Origin: Salegentibacter flavus
GTDB taxonomy: Bacteria > Bacteroidota > Bacteroidia > Flavobacteriales > Flavobacteriaceae
Assembly: GCF_900115145.1 (NCBI RefSeq)
Contig: NZ_FOVL01000002.1
Location: 124,001 to 188,000 of the forward strand
DNA length: 64,000 bases
Direction of reading: 5' to 3'
The translations under genes were made by a program, and so were the position numbers. Of the stretch, positions 54,436 to 63,949 are shown piece by piece. The notes under the pieces were generated by a model. The model was given only the letters and a program-made list of their open reading frames with translations, did not search any database and was not told where the DNA came from. How positions within the stretch are numbered: position 1 is the first letter of the stretch; each line of letters opens with the position of its first letter.

Positions 54436-54816
54436 TTAGAATTTAAGATAGAACCAGGCCCACCAGATTAGAAAAAACTGAAGAGGAATTCTTAACCATA
54501 AAGCCCATTTAGGAATTCCAGCGCCGGCTTTGGTTGAGCTAAGCATATAAAAATGTACGCTCAGGAATATTATCAACATTAAAATTAAACCATATACAGC
54601 GAAATCTTTTGTTGTTGGGAAAAAGAGTCCGAGGCCCAGTGCTATTTCGGCCAATCCACTTAGGTACACAAGCAATTTGGGCTTTGGGAGGTAACGGGGC
54701 ATTATTCTCTGATACATTTTTGGTTTGAGAAAATGTAAAATGCCGGCAAAAATATACATTAGGGCCATTGCGTACAAATGCCAGGGATAGCTCATAGACA
54801 GATTTTGATTATTCAT
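54436..54816 (-). CDS. DoxX-like membrane protein
   Basis: 126 residues with four hydrophobic helices (YAMALMYIFAGILHFLKP, LLVYLSGLAEIALGLGLFF, FAVYGLILMLIIFLSVHFYM, LRIPLQFFLIWWAWFYL). The HFLKP motif and helix pattern fit the DoxX/MauE group. Function unknown; co-transcribed with the AlkB-like gene. ATG 54816 used; MSYPWHLY at an internal Met is an alternative. Confidence 0.75.
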   Translation of the reverse strand: MNNQNLSMSYPWHLYAMALMYIFAGILHFLKPKMYQRIMPRYLPKPKLLVYLSGLAEIALGLGLFFPTTKDFAVYGLILMLIIFLSVHFYMLSSTKAGAGIPKWALWLRIPLQFFLIWWAWFYLKF

Positions 54817-54938
54817 AAAACTAACTGGCTGGAAAGGAAATAAATAAAATTTAAGTTAGTTTTAACAACTGTATTGGAATTTTGGGTTAAAACACTTAAT
54901 TTTCCGGTGCCTTAAATACTCTAAATAAACCTGCTATT

Positions 54939-57149
54939 TTGAAAAAAAGCTTTCTTTTGCTTGTGTTTTTCTGTGCCAGCCTGGTCTTTTCCTACGCACA
55001 GGAACAAAAAGTAGTGAGGCATGACAGCCTGGAAAAGCTTCTTAAACAAACCGCGGGTTTCTTTAACAAATATAGTTATCAGGAAGGTATTGACCAGGCT
55101 ATAAAGCTTATGGAGGCCTCTAAAGATTTTGGTAGCGATTATTATCATTATCACGCACATAACTTCCTCGGCCGGGCTTATGCTGAACTTGATGATACGA
55201 TTAGGGCAAAGAAAAATTATGAATACGCCCTGGAATTCGCTCAAAAAACTAAAAATGATACCCTAATTCTCTGGGCCTATAATAACCTTGGCAATATATA
55301 TTCAGATAATCCCAAAACTGTAGACAGGGGGATAGAGATGTATGAAAAAGTTATTCTCCTTGCCGAGGAAGCGGCAATGCCTCAGGAAGGACTGGCACCA
55401 AAAATAAATATCGCCTGGACCTACCTTGATCTGGAGAAACCTCACGAGGCTCTTCCTTATTTAAAGGAATCGGTAGATGTTCTAAAAGATAAAGAAGATA
55501 ATTATGTGCGTTCGCAGTTGTATATGTTGCTGGGGCGATATAACCGGGCCATTTCTGAACCAGACTCCGCGGAGGTCTATTTTACTGAAGCCTTCAAACT
55601 TGCAGAAGAAGATTCATTATTACTGCCAGCTTCAGAAATAGCCAGGGAATACGCCGCTATGCTTTTTGAAGAAGAACGTTACCGGGAGGCCTATTTAAAC
55701 CTTTCCAGGCATGAAGAATATAATGCTACAATTTTTGAAAAGGAAAAACTGGAACAGATTGAGGCTGCAAACGCCAGATTTGATGTAAGCGAATACCAGA
55801 AAAACCTTGAACTGGCCAAAAAAGAGCAGGTTTTTCAGGAACAAATTATTAGTAAGTCCAACGAGAAGGTCATGGTAATGGTGATCTCCTCATTTGTGTT
55901 AATGTTGATTTTACTTATTCTGAATAAGATTAATCAGGATCGGAAAGACCTTATTAATGAATTGCGGACAAAAAACCGGCAGTTACAGGAGGCCAAAGAA
56001 AATGCCGAAAGACTTACCAGGCTTAAAACCCAATTTTTTTCTACCGTAAGCCACGAGTTAAGAACTCCGCTTTACGGGGTGGTGGGAATTACCTCCTTGT
56101 TACTGGAAGAAAAAGGGCTGAAAAAACATCATAATGATATTAGATCCCTGAAATTTTCAGCAGATTATCTCCTCGCCCTTATTAATGATGTGCTACAGAT
56201 GAACAAAATGGAATCGAACCTGGTTTCTCTGGAACATATTAATTTTAATCTGGAGGAGCTGATGTTAAGCATCGTGAACAGTTTCGAATTTACCCGACTT
56301 CAAAATCATAATGAGATACATTTCGAGATTGATGAGGAGATCCCAACTACCTTAAAAGGTGATCCGGTTAGATTATCTCAAATCCTGATGAATCTGGTAG
56401 GAAATGCGATGAAGTTTACCGAAAGAGGCGATATTTATATTTCGGCATGGCTGGAAGAGTTGGAAGATGCTAAGGCAGAGATCTGTTTTGAGGTTAAGGA
56501 CAATGGGATAGGTATTCCGCAGAGCAAGCAAAAGCTTATTTTCGAAGAATTTGCCCAATTAAAAAGCTCTAATTACAATTACCAGGGTACCGGGCTCGGC
56601 CTGCCTATAGTGAATAAACTACTTAAACTATTTAGGTCAAAAATTAATTTGGAGAGTGAAGAGGGTAAAGGTTCGGTCTTTAGTTTTATCATTGCATTTG
56701 AAGTAGGTTCTTCCACAAATTCTGAGGACAGTCAAACAAAGACAGTATCAAAGGATTTTAATGGGCATAAAAATGTACTCATAGTTGATGATAACCGAAT
56801 AAACCAGGTGGTAACTCAACGTATCCTTGAAAAGAAAAATTTTACCTGTGAGGTGGCGGCCAGTGGGGAAGAAGCTATTAAAAAAGTAAGGGACCATTCT
56901 TATAATCTTGTACTTATGGATATTAACATGCCCGGAATTAGTGGATTGGAAGCTACCAGAAGGATCCGTGAATTTGATAAAGAAGTACCGGTCTTAGCCC
57001 TTACCGCAGTGGAAATTGAAGAGATAAGGAATAAAATCTTTGAAGCCGGGATGAATGATATTATTGTAAAGCCTTACGATGTACAGCAGTTCTACCAGAT
57101 CGTTTACCGGAATCTTAGGGTTGAGATGGTAAAAGAATTAAACCCTTAA
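54939..57149 (+). CDS. Hybrid sensor histidine kinase with TPR sensor domain
   Basis: 736 residues. Signal peptide (KKSFLLLVFFCASLVFSYA), periplasmic TPR repeats (about 45-290: NFLGRAYAELDD, NNLGNIYSDNP, etc.), one membrane helix (about 311-330), HisKA with H372 (FFSTVSHELRTPLYGVV), HATPase (NLVGNAMKFTERG, DNGIGIP, GTGLGLPIV) and a receiver domain with D661 (LVLMDINMPG). Start codon TTG at 54939: no ATG or GTG upstream gives the signal peptide. The cognate output regulator is not adjacent; a phosphorelay is likely. Ligand not known. Confidence 0.88.
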   Translation: MKKSFLLLVFFCASLVFSYAQEQKVVRHDSLEKLLKQTAGFFNKYSYQEGIDQAIKLMEASKDFGSDYYHYHAHNFLGRAYAELDDTIRAKKNYEYALEFAQKTKNDTLILWAYNNLGNIYSDNPKTVDRGIEMYEKVILLAEEAAMPQEGLAPKINIAWTYLDLEKPHEALPYLKESVDVLKDKEDNYVRSQLYMLLGRYNRAISEPDSAEVYFTEAFKLAEEDSLLLPASEIAREYAAMLFEEERYREAYLNLSRHEEYNATIFEKEKLEQIEAANARFDVSEYQKNLELAKKEQVFQEQIISKSNEKVMVMVISSFVLMLILLILNKINQDRKDLINELRTKNRQLQEAKENAERLTRLKTQFFSTVSHELRTPLYGVVGITSLLLEEKGLKKHHNDIRSLKFSADYLLALINDVLQMNKMESNLVSLEHINFNLEELMLSIVNSFEFTRLQNHNEIHFEIDEEIPTTLKGDPVRLSQILMNLVGNAMKFTERGDIYISAWLEELEDAKAEICFEVKDNGIGIPQSKQKLIFEEFAQLKSSNYNYQGTGLGLPIVNKLLKLFRSKINLESEEGKGSVFSFIIAFEVGSSTNSEDSQTKTVSKDFNGHKNVLIVDDNRINQVVTQRILEKKNFTCEVAASGEEAIKKVRDHSYNLVLMDINMPGISGLEATRRIREFDKEVPVLALTAVEIEEIRNKIFEAGMNDIIVKPYDVQQFYQIVYRNLRVEMVKELNP

Positions 57150-57159
57150 TGGGCGCCGA

Positions 57160-57208
57160 TATAATGTAAAAACAGGCTGTCCGAAAGACAGCCTGTTTTT
57201 ACATTATA
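57160..57208. terminator. Perfect 22-bp inverted repeat, bidirectional terminator
   Basis: Arms 57160-57181 and 57187-57208 are perfectly complementary, loop CGAAA. Core AACAGGCTGTC/GACAGCCTGTT is flanked by A and T runs, suiting termination of both the kinase and the convergent htpG gene. Confidence 0.85.
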
Positions 57209-57224
57209 GTGATTCTGAAAATGA

Positions 57225-59114
57225 CTATTTAACCATATCAAAACTGCGTTTGATAAAGGCGGTAAGTTCTTCTCCTTTTAAGAGGTTTTGAGATAGCCTT
57301 GCCAAATCCAGGGATTGTTTGATTAATCGTTCCTGTTTCTTGGCTGTTTTGGTGTTAAGGATATCAGAGATAAGTGGGTGATTGGTGTTAACCACCAGGT
57401 TGTACATCTCTGGCATATTACCCATTCCAAACATTCCGCCGCCACCGGTTTGCTGCATTTCTTTCATTCTTCTCATAAATTCAGGCTGAGTGATGATAAG
57501 AGGAGCCGCATCGCTGTCCATAGCTTCTAACTGAACGGTATATTTCTCTTTTGGAACAACGCTTTCGAAATCGGTTTTAAGCTTTTCTTTTTCTTCATCG
57601 GAAAGTTTTGAGATCTTTTCTTCATCTTTTTTGATGAGGTTATCTACGTTATCGGCATCAACCCGTACAAACGAGATCTTTTCTTTTTCGCTTTCCAGTT
57701 TCTGAAGCAAGTGAGGAACAATTGGTGAATCCAGTAATAATACCTCATAACCTTTTGCCTTAGCAGCTTCAATGTAGCTGTGTTGAGCATCCTGGTTGGA
57801 GGCATAAAGGATAACCATATTCCCATCTTTATCGGTTTGGTTGTCTTTTATTTTCTCCTCTAACTCTTCATAAGTAAGGTACTTATTATCCACTGTTGGA
57901 TAAAGGGCAAATTTCTGCGCTTTTTCAAAGAACTTATCTTCGGAAAGCATTCCGTATTCGATCACGATCTTAATATCATTCCATTTCTTTTCAAAATCTT
58001 CACGATTGTTATTGAAAAGGGATTTCAGTTTATCGGCTACTTTTCTGGAGATATAACTGGCGATCTTTTTTACATTGCTATCTGCCTGCAAATAAGAACG
58101 GGATACGTTCAAAGGAATATCGGGCGAATCAATAACTCCGCGAAGCATCGTTAAAAATTCCGGAACGATACCTTCTACATTATCGGTTACGAAAACCTGG
58201 TTTTGATACAACTGAATTTTATCGCGTTGGATCTCCATATTCCCGGTTAATTTCGGGAAATAAAGGATTCCGGTAAGGTTAAAAGGATAATCTACATTCA
58301 GGTGAATGTGAAATAAAGGTTCTTCGAACTGCATTGGGTACAATTCGCGATAGAATTCCTTATAATCTTTATCTTCCAGCTCGTTAGGCTGCTTGGTCCA
58401 GGCCGGATTTGGGTTGTTGATAATATCATCAACGGTTTTGGTTTCCGGTTTTGCGTCTTCCGGTGCATCTTCAGGAAGGGGTAAAGTTTCTTCCCTGGTC
58501 CCAAACTTGATTGGGATAGGCATAAACTTATTATACTTGGTCAGCAACTCACGAATGCGGGCTTCTTCCAAAAACTCCTTGTCATCTTCATTGATATGAA
58601 GAATGATCTCTGTTCCATGCTCTTTTTTGTCGGCGTCTTCAAGAGTGAATTCCGTAGTACCTTCACAAACCCAATGGGCTGCAGGTTCGTCTTTATAAGA
58701 TTTTGTGAGGATTTCCACCTTATTGGCCACCATAAATGCCGAGTAGAAACCAAGGCCAAAATGTCCAATAATTCCGCTGTCTTTGGCAGAATCCTTATAT
58801 TTCTCAAGGAATTCCTCGGCGCCAGAAAAAGCTACTTCGTTGATGTATTTCTCAACTTCCTCTTTGGTCATGCCCACTCCCTGGTCAATAACGTGAAGGG
58901 TTTTGTTTTCCTTATCGATCTTCACTTCAATTCTGGGGTTGCCATATTCTACTCCGCCAGCTTCACCAATAGCAGTAAGATGTTTTAATTTCAGAGTTGC
59001 GTCAGTCGCGTTGGAGATGAGTTCCCGTAAAAAGATTTCGTGGTCGCTGTAAAGGAATTTCTTTATCAGCGGAAAAATATTCTCAACAGATACATTAATG
59101 TTTCCGGTTGCCAT
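57225..59114 (-). CDS. htpG: Molecular chaperone HtpG (Hsp90)
   Basis: 629 residues. GHKL ATPase motifs: ELISNATDATLKLKHL, DQGVGMTKEE and IGHFGLGFYSAFMV; then middle and C-terminal dimerisation domains. Start MATGNINVSVENIFPLIK at 59114. Two positions in bacterial Hsp90 are conserved: RELISNA with the ATP-coordinating Asn and Glu (FLRELISNATDA). Upstream region carries a CCGCTG/CAGCGG palindrome that may be a stress operator. Confidence 0.97.
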   Translation of the reverse strand: MATGNINVSVENIFPLIKKFLYSDHEIFLRELISNATDATLKLKHLTAIGEAGGVEYGNPRIEVKIDKENKTLHVIDQGVGMTKEEVEKYINEVAFSGAEEFLEKYKDSAKDSGIIGHFGLGFYSAFMVANKVEILTKSYKDEPAAHWVCEGTTEFTLEDADKKEHGTEIILHINEDDKEFLEEARIRELLTKYNKFMPIPIKFGTREETLPLPEDAPEDAKPETKTVDDIINNPNPAWTKQPNELEDKDYKEFYRELYPMQFEEPLFHIHLNVDYPFNLTGILYFPKLTGNMEIQRDKIQLYQNQVFVTDNVEGIVPEFLTMLRGVIDSPDIPLNVSRSYLQADSNVKKIASYISRKVADKLKSLFNNNREDFEKKWNDIKIVIEYGMLSEDKFFEKAQKFALYPTVDNKYLTYEELEEKIKDNQTDKDGNMVILYASNQDAQHSYIEAAKAKGYEVLLLDSPIVPHLLQKLESEKEKISFVRVDADNVDNLIKKDEEKISKLSDEEKEKLKTDFESVVPKEKYTVQLEAMDSDAAPLIITQPEFMRRMKEMQQTGGGGMFGMGNMPEMYNLVVNTNHPLISDILNTKTAKKQERLIKQSLDLARLSQNLLKGEELTAFIKRSFDMVK

Positions 59115-59179
59115 ATATACTTATAATTTTAATTAATCTTGTTTGGTCTTCACTAGTCAAAAAAAATACCATTAACACT

Positions 59180-59200
59180 CCGCTGACAAACTGACAGCGG
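59180..59200. promoter_or_regulatory. Candidate heat-shock element upstream of htpG
   Basis: A 21-bp near-palindrome: arms CCGCTGACA and TGACAGCGG around AAC (CCGCTG/CAGCGG perfect, one inner mismatch). It also contains a direct repeat of CTGACA spaced by AA. It is 66-86 bp before the htpG start. Role in heat or stress control is inferred only from position. Confidence 0.4.
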
Positions 59201-59267
59201 ATTTGTAATTCAAGGATGCCTTTTCCGTCTAACAAATTGCTACTAATATTTCTCCGAAATATTTAAC

Positions 59268-59280
59268 AAACAATTTGTTT
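59268..59280. promoter_or_regulatory. Candidate operator of the TetR-type gene
   Basis: AAACAA-T-TTGTTT perfect palindrome, 31 bp before the TATCTTTG box. Further AACAAA-like half sites occur at 59231 and 59301. TetR regulators often bind such palindromes upstream of their own gene. Confidence 0.35.
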
Positions 59281-59310
59281 AATTTTATGCATTTAAGATT
59301 AAACAAAATT

Positions 59311-59318
59311 TATCTTTG
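59311..59318 (+). promoter_or_regulatory. -7 box of the TetR-ABC1 operon
   Basis: TATCTTTG, exact TAnnTTTG, 16 nt before the ATG at 59335. Confidence 0.55.
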
Positions 59319-59334
59319 AAAAAGAAAATTTGCT

Positions 59335-60006
59335 ATGAGTACAACAAAGAAAAATACCACCACAAAAAAGAGCTTAAGCAGTGACAAGCTTATTGCTCTT
59401 TATATGGACTATGTCCTTGAAAATGAAAAAACGCCAAAAAGTGTTTACAGGTTTTGCAAGGACAATAAGCTAAAGGAAGATGAATTCTATAATTTCTTCG
59501 GAAGTTTTGAAAGTCTTCAAAAAGGAATCTGGGAGCGGTTTTTCGAGCATACTCTAAAAGTGCTTGAAACCAGTCCCGAATATCACGAATTCACCAATCG
59601 TGAAAAGATGCTCACCTTCTATTACACCTTTTTCGAGATGCTCTCTGCTAACCGTAGTTTTGTTTTATTTAGTCTACGGCAGTATGAAAGTAAGCTGAAG
59701 AACCTGGAGCAACTAAAAGGACTGAGAAAACAGGTGAAGCATTTTGCTCAGGAATTAATCAACGAGGAGAACGAGACAAAAAACTTAAAGGTCCTTAAGC
59801 AGTCAGAAGCTATTTTTTCTGAAGCGGCCTGGATTCAATTGATGTTTTTGCTGAATTTCTGGATGGATGATAATTCGGCTAAATTCGAAAGTACCGATGT
59901 GGCCATAGAAAAATCTGTGAATACCGTTTTTGATGTTTTCGATAACATCCCTTTGGAACGGGTTATAGATTTTGGAAAATTCCTTTGGAAAGAAAAGATG
60001 GCCTAA
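59335..60006 (+). CDS. TetR-family transcriptional regulator
   Basis: 223 residues. Lys/Thr-rich tail, then a TetR-like helix-turn-helix (LIALYMDYVLENEKTPKSVYRFCKDN...FYNFFGSFESLQKGIWERF); the HTH is divergent but the FYxxFxS-x-x-L-x-x-x-x-W pattern is typical. The rest is a helical ligand-binding domain. Stop is directly followed by the ATG of the ABC1 kinase gene (no gap), indicating an operon; it probably controls that gene. Confidence 0.8.
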   Translation: MSTTKKNTTTKKSLSSDKLIALYMDYVLENEKTPKSVYRFCKDNKLKEDEFYNFFGSFESLQKGIWERFFEHTLKVLETSPEYHEFTNREKMLTFYYTFFEMLSANRSFVLFSLRQYESKLKNLEQLKGLRKQVKHFAQELINEENETKNLKVLKQSEAIFSEAAWIQLMFLLNFWMDDNSAKFESTDVAIEKSVNTVFDVFDNIPLERVIDFGKFLWKEKMA

Positions 60007-61317
60007 ATGAAGACAATAGATAAAATACCCACAGGCAAGCTGGGCCGAACTTCAAAAATGATGACAACCGGCGTGAAGGTTGGTGGCAACTACCTTAAAT
60101 ACTACGGAAAAAAAGCCTTTAATTCTGAACTTACCCGTGAGGAATTAGATCAAAGCAATGCCGACGATATATATGATGGCTTGAAAAGCCTGAAAGGTAG
60201 TGCCCTGAAAGTTGCTCAAATGCTTTCTATGGAAAAGAGTTTGTTGCCGGGTGCCTATGTCGAGAAATTCAGCCTTGCACAGTTTAGTGTGCCACCGCTT
60301 TCAGCGCCATTAGTAAGAAAAACCTTTAAAAAATACAATGGAAAATATCCTGAAGAACTCTATGATACTTTTACAAGCCAGAGCGTGAACGCTGCCAGTA
60401 TTGGCCAGGTACACCGCGCCGAAAAAGATGGGAAAAAACTTGCTGTGAAAATTCAATATCCCGGCGTGGCAGAAAGTATCAGTTCCGACCTCGCGATGGT
60501 TAAACCCATCGCGACCAGGATGTTCAACCTTCAGGGTAAAGATTCAGAAAAATACTTTAAGGAAGTAGAGGGGAAGTTGCTCGAAGAAACCGACTATTTG
60601 CTGGAAGTGCAGCAAAGCAAGGAGATTTCTGAAGCCTGTATGCATATTCCTAATCTGAAATTCCCGAAATATTACGAGGAACTATCCAGCGAACGCATCA
60701 TTACGATGGACTGGATGACCGGTGTTCACCTTAGTGAATGGGCGAAGACAAATGATGACCAGGAAAAGGCGAACAAAGTAGGGCAAACCCTATGGGATTT
60801 CTATATGTACCAAATGCACAGCCTGAAGGCCGTGCATGCCGATCCGCATCCCGGTAATTTTCTTATCGATGAAGATGCCAATCTTATAGCCATTGATTTT
60901 GGTTGTATCAAGCAGGTGCCTGAAGATTTTTATGTACCGTATTTTGAGCTCGCTAAAAAGGAAAATATCAATAATCCGGAATTCTTTAATGCCAAATTAT
61001 TTGAACTGGAGATTCTTAAAAAAGATGATTCTCCGAGAGAGGTAGAATATTTTTCGGAATTGTTCTATCAAATGCTGAATTTATTCACCAGCCCATTTCA
61101 TACCGAAACCTTTGATTTTGCCGATGAATCTTTCTGGAACTCTATCACCGAATTAAGCGAAAAATACAGCAAAGACACCGAATTAAGAAAAATGAACGGT
61201 AACCGGGGAAGCAAGCATTTCCTCTATATTAATCGTACGTTTTTTGGGTTATACAATTTGCTTCACGACCTGAAAGCAAAAGTAAAGATTAATAAGTTCC
61301 ACGATTATCTGTCATAA
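60007..61317 (+). CDS. ABC1/UbiB-family atypical kinase
   Basis: 436 residues. ABC1 motifs: KxGQ-like K68-V-A-Q71 (Gly replaced by Ala), Ala-rich loop NAASIGQVHRA (128-138), K148 (AVKIQ), HADPHPGNFLI and DFG (AIDFGCIKQV). Relatives support ubiquinone or other isoprenoid-lipid metabolism; a bacteroidete without ubiquinone would use it for another lipid (inference). Co-transcribed with the TetR gene. Confidence 0.9.
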   Translation: MKTIDKIPTGKLGRTSKMMTTGVKVGGNYLKYYGKKAFNSELTREELDQSNADDIYDGLKSLKGSALKVAQMLSMEKSLLPGAYVEKFSLAQFSVPPLSAPLVRKTFKKYNGKYPEELYDTFTSQSVNAASIGQVHRAEKDGKKLAVKIQYPGVAESISSDLAMVKPIATRMFNLQGKDSEKYFKEVEGKLLEETDYLLEVQQSKEISEACMHIPNLKFPKYYEELSSERIITMDWMTGVHLSEWAKTNDDQEKANKVGQTLWDFYMYQMHSLKAVHADPHPGNFLIDEDANLIAIDFGCIKQVPEDFYVPYFELAKKENINNPEFFNAKLFELEILKKDDSPREVEYFSELFYQMLNLFTSPFHTETFDFADESFWNSITELSEKYSKDTELRKMNGNRGSKHFLYINRTFFGLYNLLHDLKAKVKINKFHDYLS

Positions 61318-61346
61318 TTGTAGGTTTTATTTATTGGTTAGGTTGT

Positions 61347-61388
61347 AGAAAGCCTGATCGCTTCAATTGCGATCAGGCTTTCTTTTTA
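61347..61388 (+). terminator. Terminator of the TetR-ABC1 operon
   Basis: Perfect 15-bp stem AGAAAGCCTGATCGC/GCGATCAGGCTTTCT, 7-nt loop, T tract. Confidence 0.88.
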
Positions 61389-61420
61389 GTGTTATTTATA
61401 GCTCTTACTTTTCAGGAATA

Positions 61421-61465
61421 AAAAAGCTGCGAATTTCGCCAATTTGGAATCGGGGAATTCGCAGC
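61421..61465 (-). terminator. Terminator of the S9 peptidase gene
   Basis: GCTGCGAATT...GAATTCGCAGC stem, with six T residues on the minus strand (AAAAAA at 61420-61425 on the plus strand). It lies 28 bp after the peptidase stop. Confidence 0.7.
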
Positions 61466-61492
61466 CAAAAATAAGTTTCTAATATTTCGGAA

Positions 61493-63949
61493 TTAGTCTT
61501 TTAGCATTTCCGATTTATTTTCTATAGTGTTCTTGTCTTTATTCTTTACATATTTTTCCAACCATTGGTCCTGTTCCCATAAAACGTGCAAAACAGATTC
61601 TTTGGCACTATAGCCGTGGCTTTCTTTTGGTAACATTACTAGTCTTGCAGTTGCGCCCAATCCTTTCAGTGCATTGAAATATCGTTCGCTTTGCATTGGG
61701 TAAGTACCGGAATTGTTATCGGCTTCCCCGTGAATAAGGAGTAGGGGAGTCTTCATTTTATCAGCGTGCATAAAGGGAGACATATTGTAATAAACCTCCG
61801 GGGCTTCCCAGTAGTTCCTTTCTTCACTTTGGAATCCAAATGGAGTAAGGGTCCTGTTATAAGCTCCACTGCGAGCAATTCCTGCAGCAAAAAGATTTGA
61901 GTGAGACAGTAGATTGGCGGTCATAAACGCGCCATAGCTGTGCCCGCCAACAGCAACACGCTCACGATCTATATACCCCAGCTTATCTACGGCATCTATC
62001 GCCGCTTTGCCATTTGCTACCAACTGCGCTCTGAAAGTATCGTTGGGTTCTTCTTCCTCTTCTCCAACAATAGGGAAACTGGCATCATCCAGTACCACAT
62101 ATCCCCGGTTTACCCAATAGATTGGGGAACCATAGTAAGGATAAGTGAAATCGTTGGCATTGGAGGTATTCTGGGAAGCAGAATTTTTATCCTTAAATTC
62201 TCTTGGGTAAGCCCAAACGATCATAGGCAGTTTCTCGGGATTTTCCTTGTCATAGTAGGCAGGAAGGTATAGAGTGCCATTAAGCTCCAGGCCGTCTTCC
62301 CGTTTATAAGTGATAACTTCTTTACTAACATCTTCCAGGCTCTTAAACGGATTTTCAAAAGATGTGATCTGGTGAAGATCTCCTGAATTCAGGTCCCTAA
62401 TATAATAATTGGGATATTCTGCTGAAGATTCAATCCTAACCAGGATTTTGCCGTCTTCAATGTCCAGGGCTTCTACCAGGCTTTCTTTTTTATCGTTGTA
62501 TTCAGACTGATAGAGGCGCTCGGTTTGTCCGTTTTCCAGGTTGATCTTATCGGCAAAAGGGTATTGGCCATCTTCTGTATATCCTGCGCCCAGCAAAAAT
62601 GCGTGTTCATCATCCAGTTTCAGTACATCCTGACCCCAATCATTTTTAGTGGTCACAAATCTTCCCGGATCGCTGTAGCGGTCCTGATAATTTCGGTCGA
62701 AAATCACTTCTGGTTCTTCTGAAGGATCTGCAGGATTGAAAACATAAGTGCGGGTATTTCTGTTATTCCACCAATAATCATTGGCAATGGCCATTTCATC
62801 TGTTCCCCACGTGATTCCGCTGAAGCGATCTTTGGTTTTTAAAACGGATTTTCCTTCACCCTTAAATGGAGCTTCTAAGGTAAACACCTCATCACGAAAG
62901 TCTGCTTCGTTTTCAGGGTCTCCCTCATCAAGGGCTTCTACATACATTAAGGTTGAAGGTTTATCGTTGCGCCATTGTAAATTTCTTTTTCCGGTTTGAG
63001 TAGCCATAAATCCCTTTGGAAGGTCTTCGAGGAGAGGTTCGTCATTCACTTTATTTACCAGATTTCCTTCAGCGTCATAAATAGTGGTTTCCGAAGGAAA
63101 TCTATAATAAGGTACCAGATAGGAAAAAGGTTTTTTGATATGAGAAACCATTACATAATCACCATTTGGAGAAAAATTAATGCTGTTATACATTCTGGCA
63201 TCCATCCATTTCTGACTGCTACCATCTAAGTTTACTTTTACAAGTTCAGACCGGGCAAGTTGTTCGAAATTATATTCATCGTTTGGATTTTTTAAAAGAT
63301 CCTGGTAGGTTCGGTTTTGAGCTTCTTTTCCATCGCTCACCGAAACGGTAGGTCCTGTTGGAACAGCAGTTTCAGTATCGATTAAGGGTTTACGATCCTC
63401 AGGCAGTATTTTCACCAAAATTGCTGAATTATCCCTGAACCAACTAACCACATCCCGCATATTTGCGTTAAGATTAGCCTCGGTTAGTTTTTTTGCTGAA
63501 GCTGTTTCGAGATCGGCAACCCAGAGTTCCACGCCTGTATTTGTGGTATGGGTGAAGGCGATCTTTGATTCATCGGGCGACCAGGAAACATTAGTGAGCC
63601 GTGGGGCCTCCGGTAAACCTGAAATTTGTCGGGGTTTCTCCTCATCAATAGCTTTTACTTCCAGGTTATTGTAATAGGTAGCACGGCTATTAATGTTAGT
63701 TACAGGATTGATCCTTAATCCGCCAAGACGTAATTCCTCTTCGCTGAGTTCAGCAATAGATTTGTATTGGTCGCGGTATAAAAAGACCATCATTTCTCCC
63801 TTGCTATCTATAATAGTGTTTGGTGCGAGAGGGACATCTACCAATTCCAGGATTTCCTGTGGAGGTTTTTGGTAGGTAAGGTTTTCCTGTGCCTGGAGAC
63901 TTCCCAGAACAAGGAAAAAACTAAAAATACTCAAAATAATTTTTTTCAT
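61493..63949 (-). CDS. S9-family serine peptidase (prolyl oligopeptidase superfamily)
   Basis: 818 residues, secreted (MKKIILSIFSFFLVLGSLQAQ). N-terminal beta-propeller with TolB-like strands (to about residue 560), C-terminal alpha/beta hydrolase. Catalytic triad S671 (GGHSYGAFM), D744 (EADNN) and H778 (KESHGYS). The layout is that of glutamyl- or dipeptidyl-type S9 peptidases; exact specificity is not determined. The gene starts at 63949; the remaining 51 bp to the window end hold part of its promoter region. Confidence 0.92.
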   Translation of the reverse strand: MKKIILSIFSFFLVLGSLQAQENLTYQKPPQEILELVDVPLAPNTIIDSKGEMMVFLYRDQYKSIAELSEEELRLGGLRINPVTNINSRATYYNNLEVKAIDEEKPRQISGLPEAPRLTNVSWSPDESKIAFTHTTNTGVELWVADLETASAKKLTEANLNANMRDVVSWFRDNSAILVKILPEDRKPLIDTETAVPTGPTVSVSDGKEAQNRTYQDLLKNPNDEYNFEQLARSELVKVNLDGSSQKWMDARMYNSINFSPNGDYVMVSHIKKPFSYLVPYYRFPSETTIYDAEGNLVNKVNDEPLLEDLPKGFMATQTGKRNLQWRNDKPSTLMYVEALDEGDPENEADFRDEVFTLEAPFKGEGKSVLKTKDRFSGITWGTDEMAIANDYWWNNRNTRTYVFNPADPSEEPEVIFDRNYQDRYSDPGRFVTTKNDWGQDVLKLDDEHAFLLGAGYTEDGQYPFADKINLENGQTERLYQSEYNDKKESLVEALDIEDGKILVRIESSAEYPNYYIRDLNSGDLHQITSFENPFKSLEDVSKEVITYKREDGLELNGTLYLPAYYDKENPEKLPMIVWAYPREFKDKNSASQNTSNANDFTYPYYGSPIYWVNRGYVVLDDASFPIVGEEEEEPNDTFRAQLVANGKAAIDAVDKLGYIDRERVAVGGHSYGAFMTANLLSHSNLFAAGIARSGAYNRTLTPFGFQSEERNYWEAPEVYYNMSPFMHADKMKTPLLLIHGEADNNSGTYPMQSERYFNALKGLGATARLVMLPKESHGYSAKESVLHVLWEQDQWLEKYVKNKDKNTIENKSEMLKD

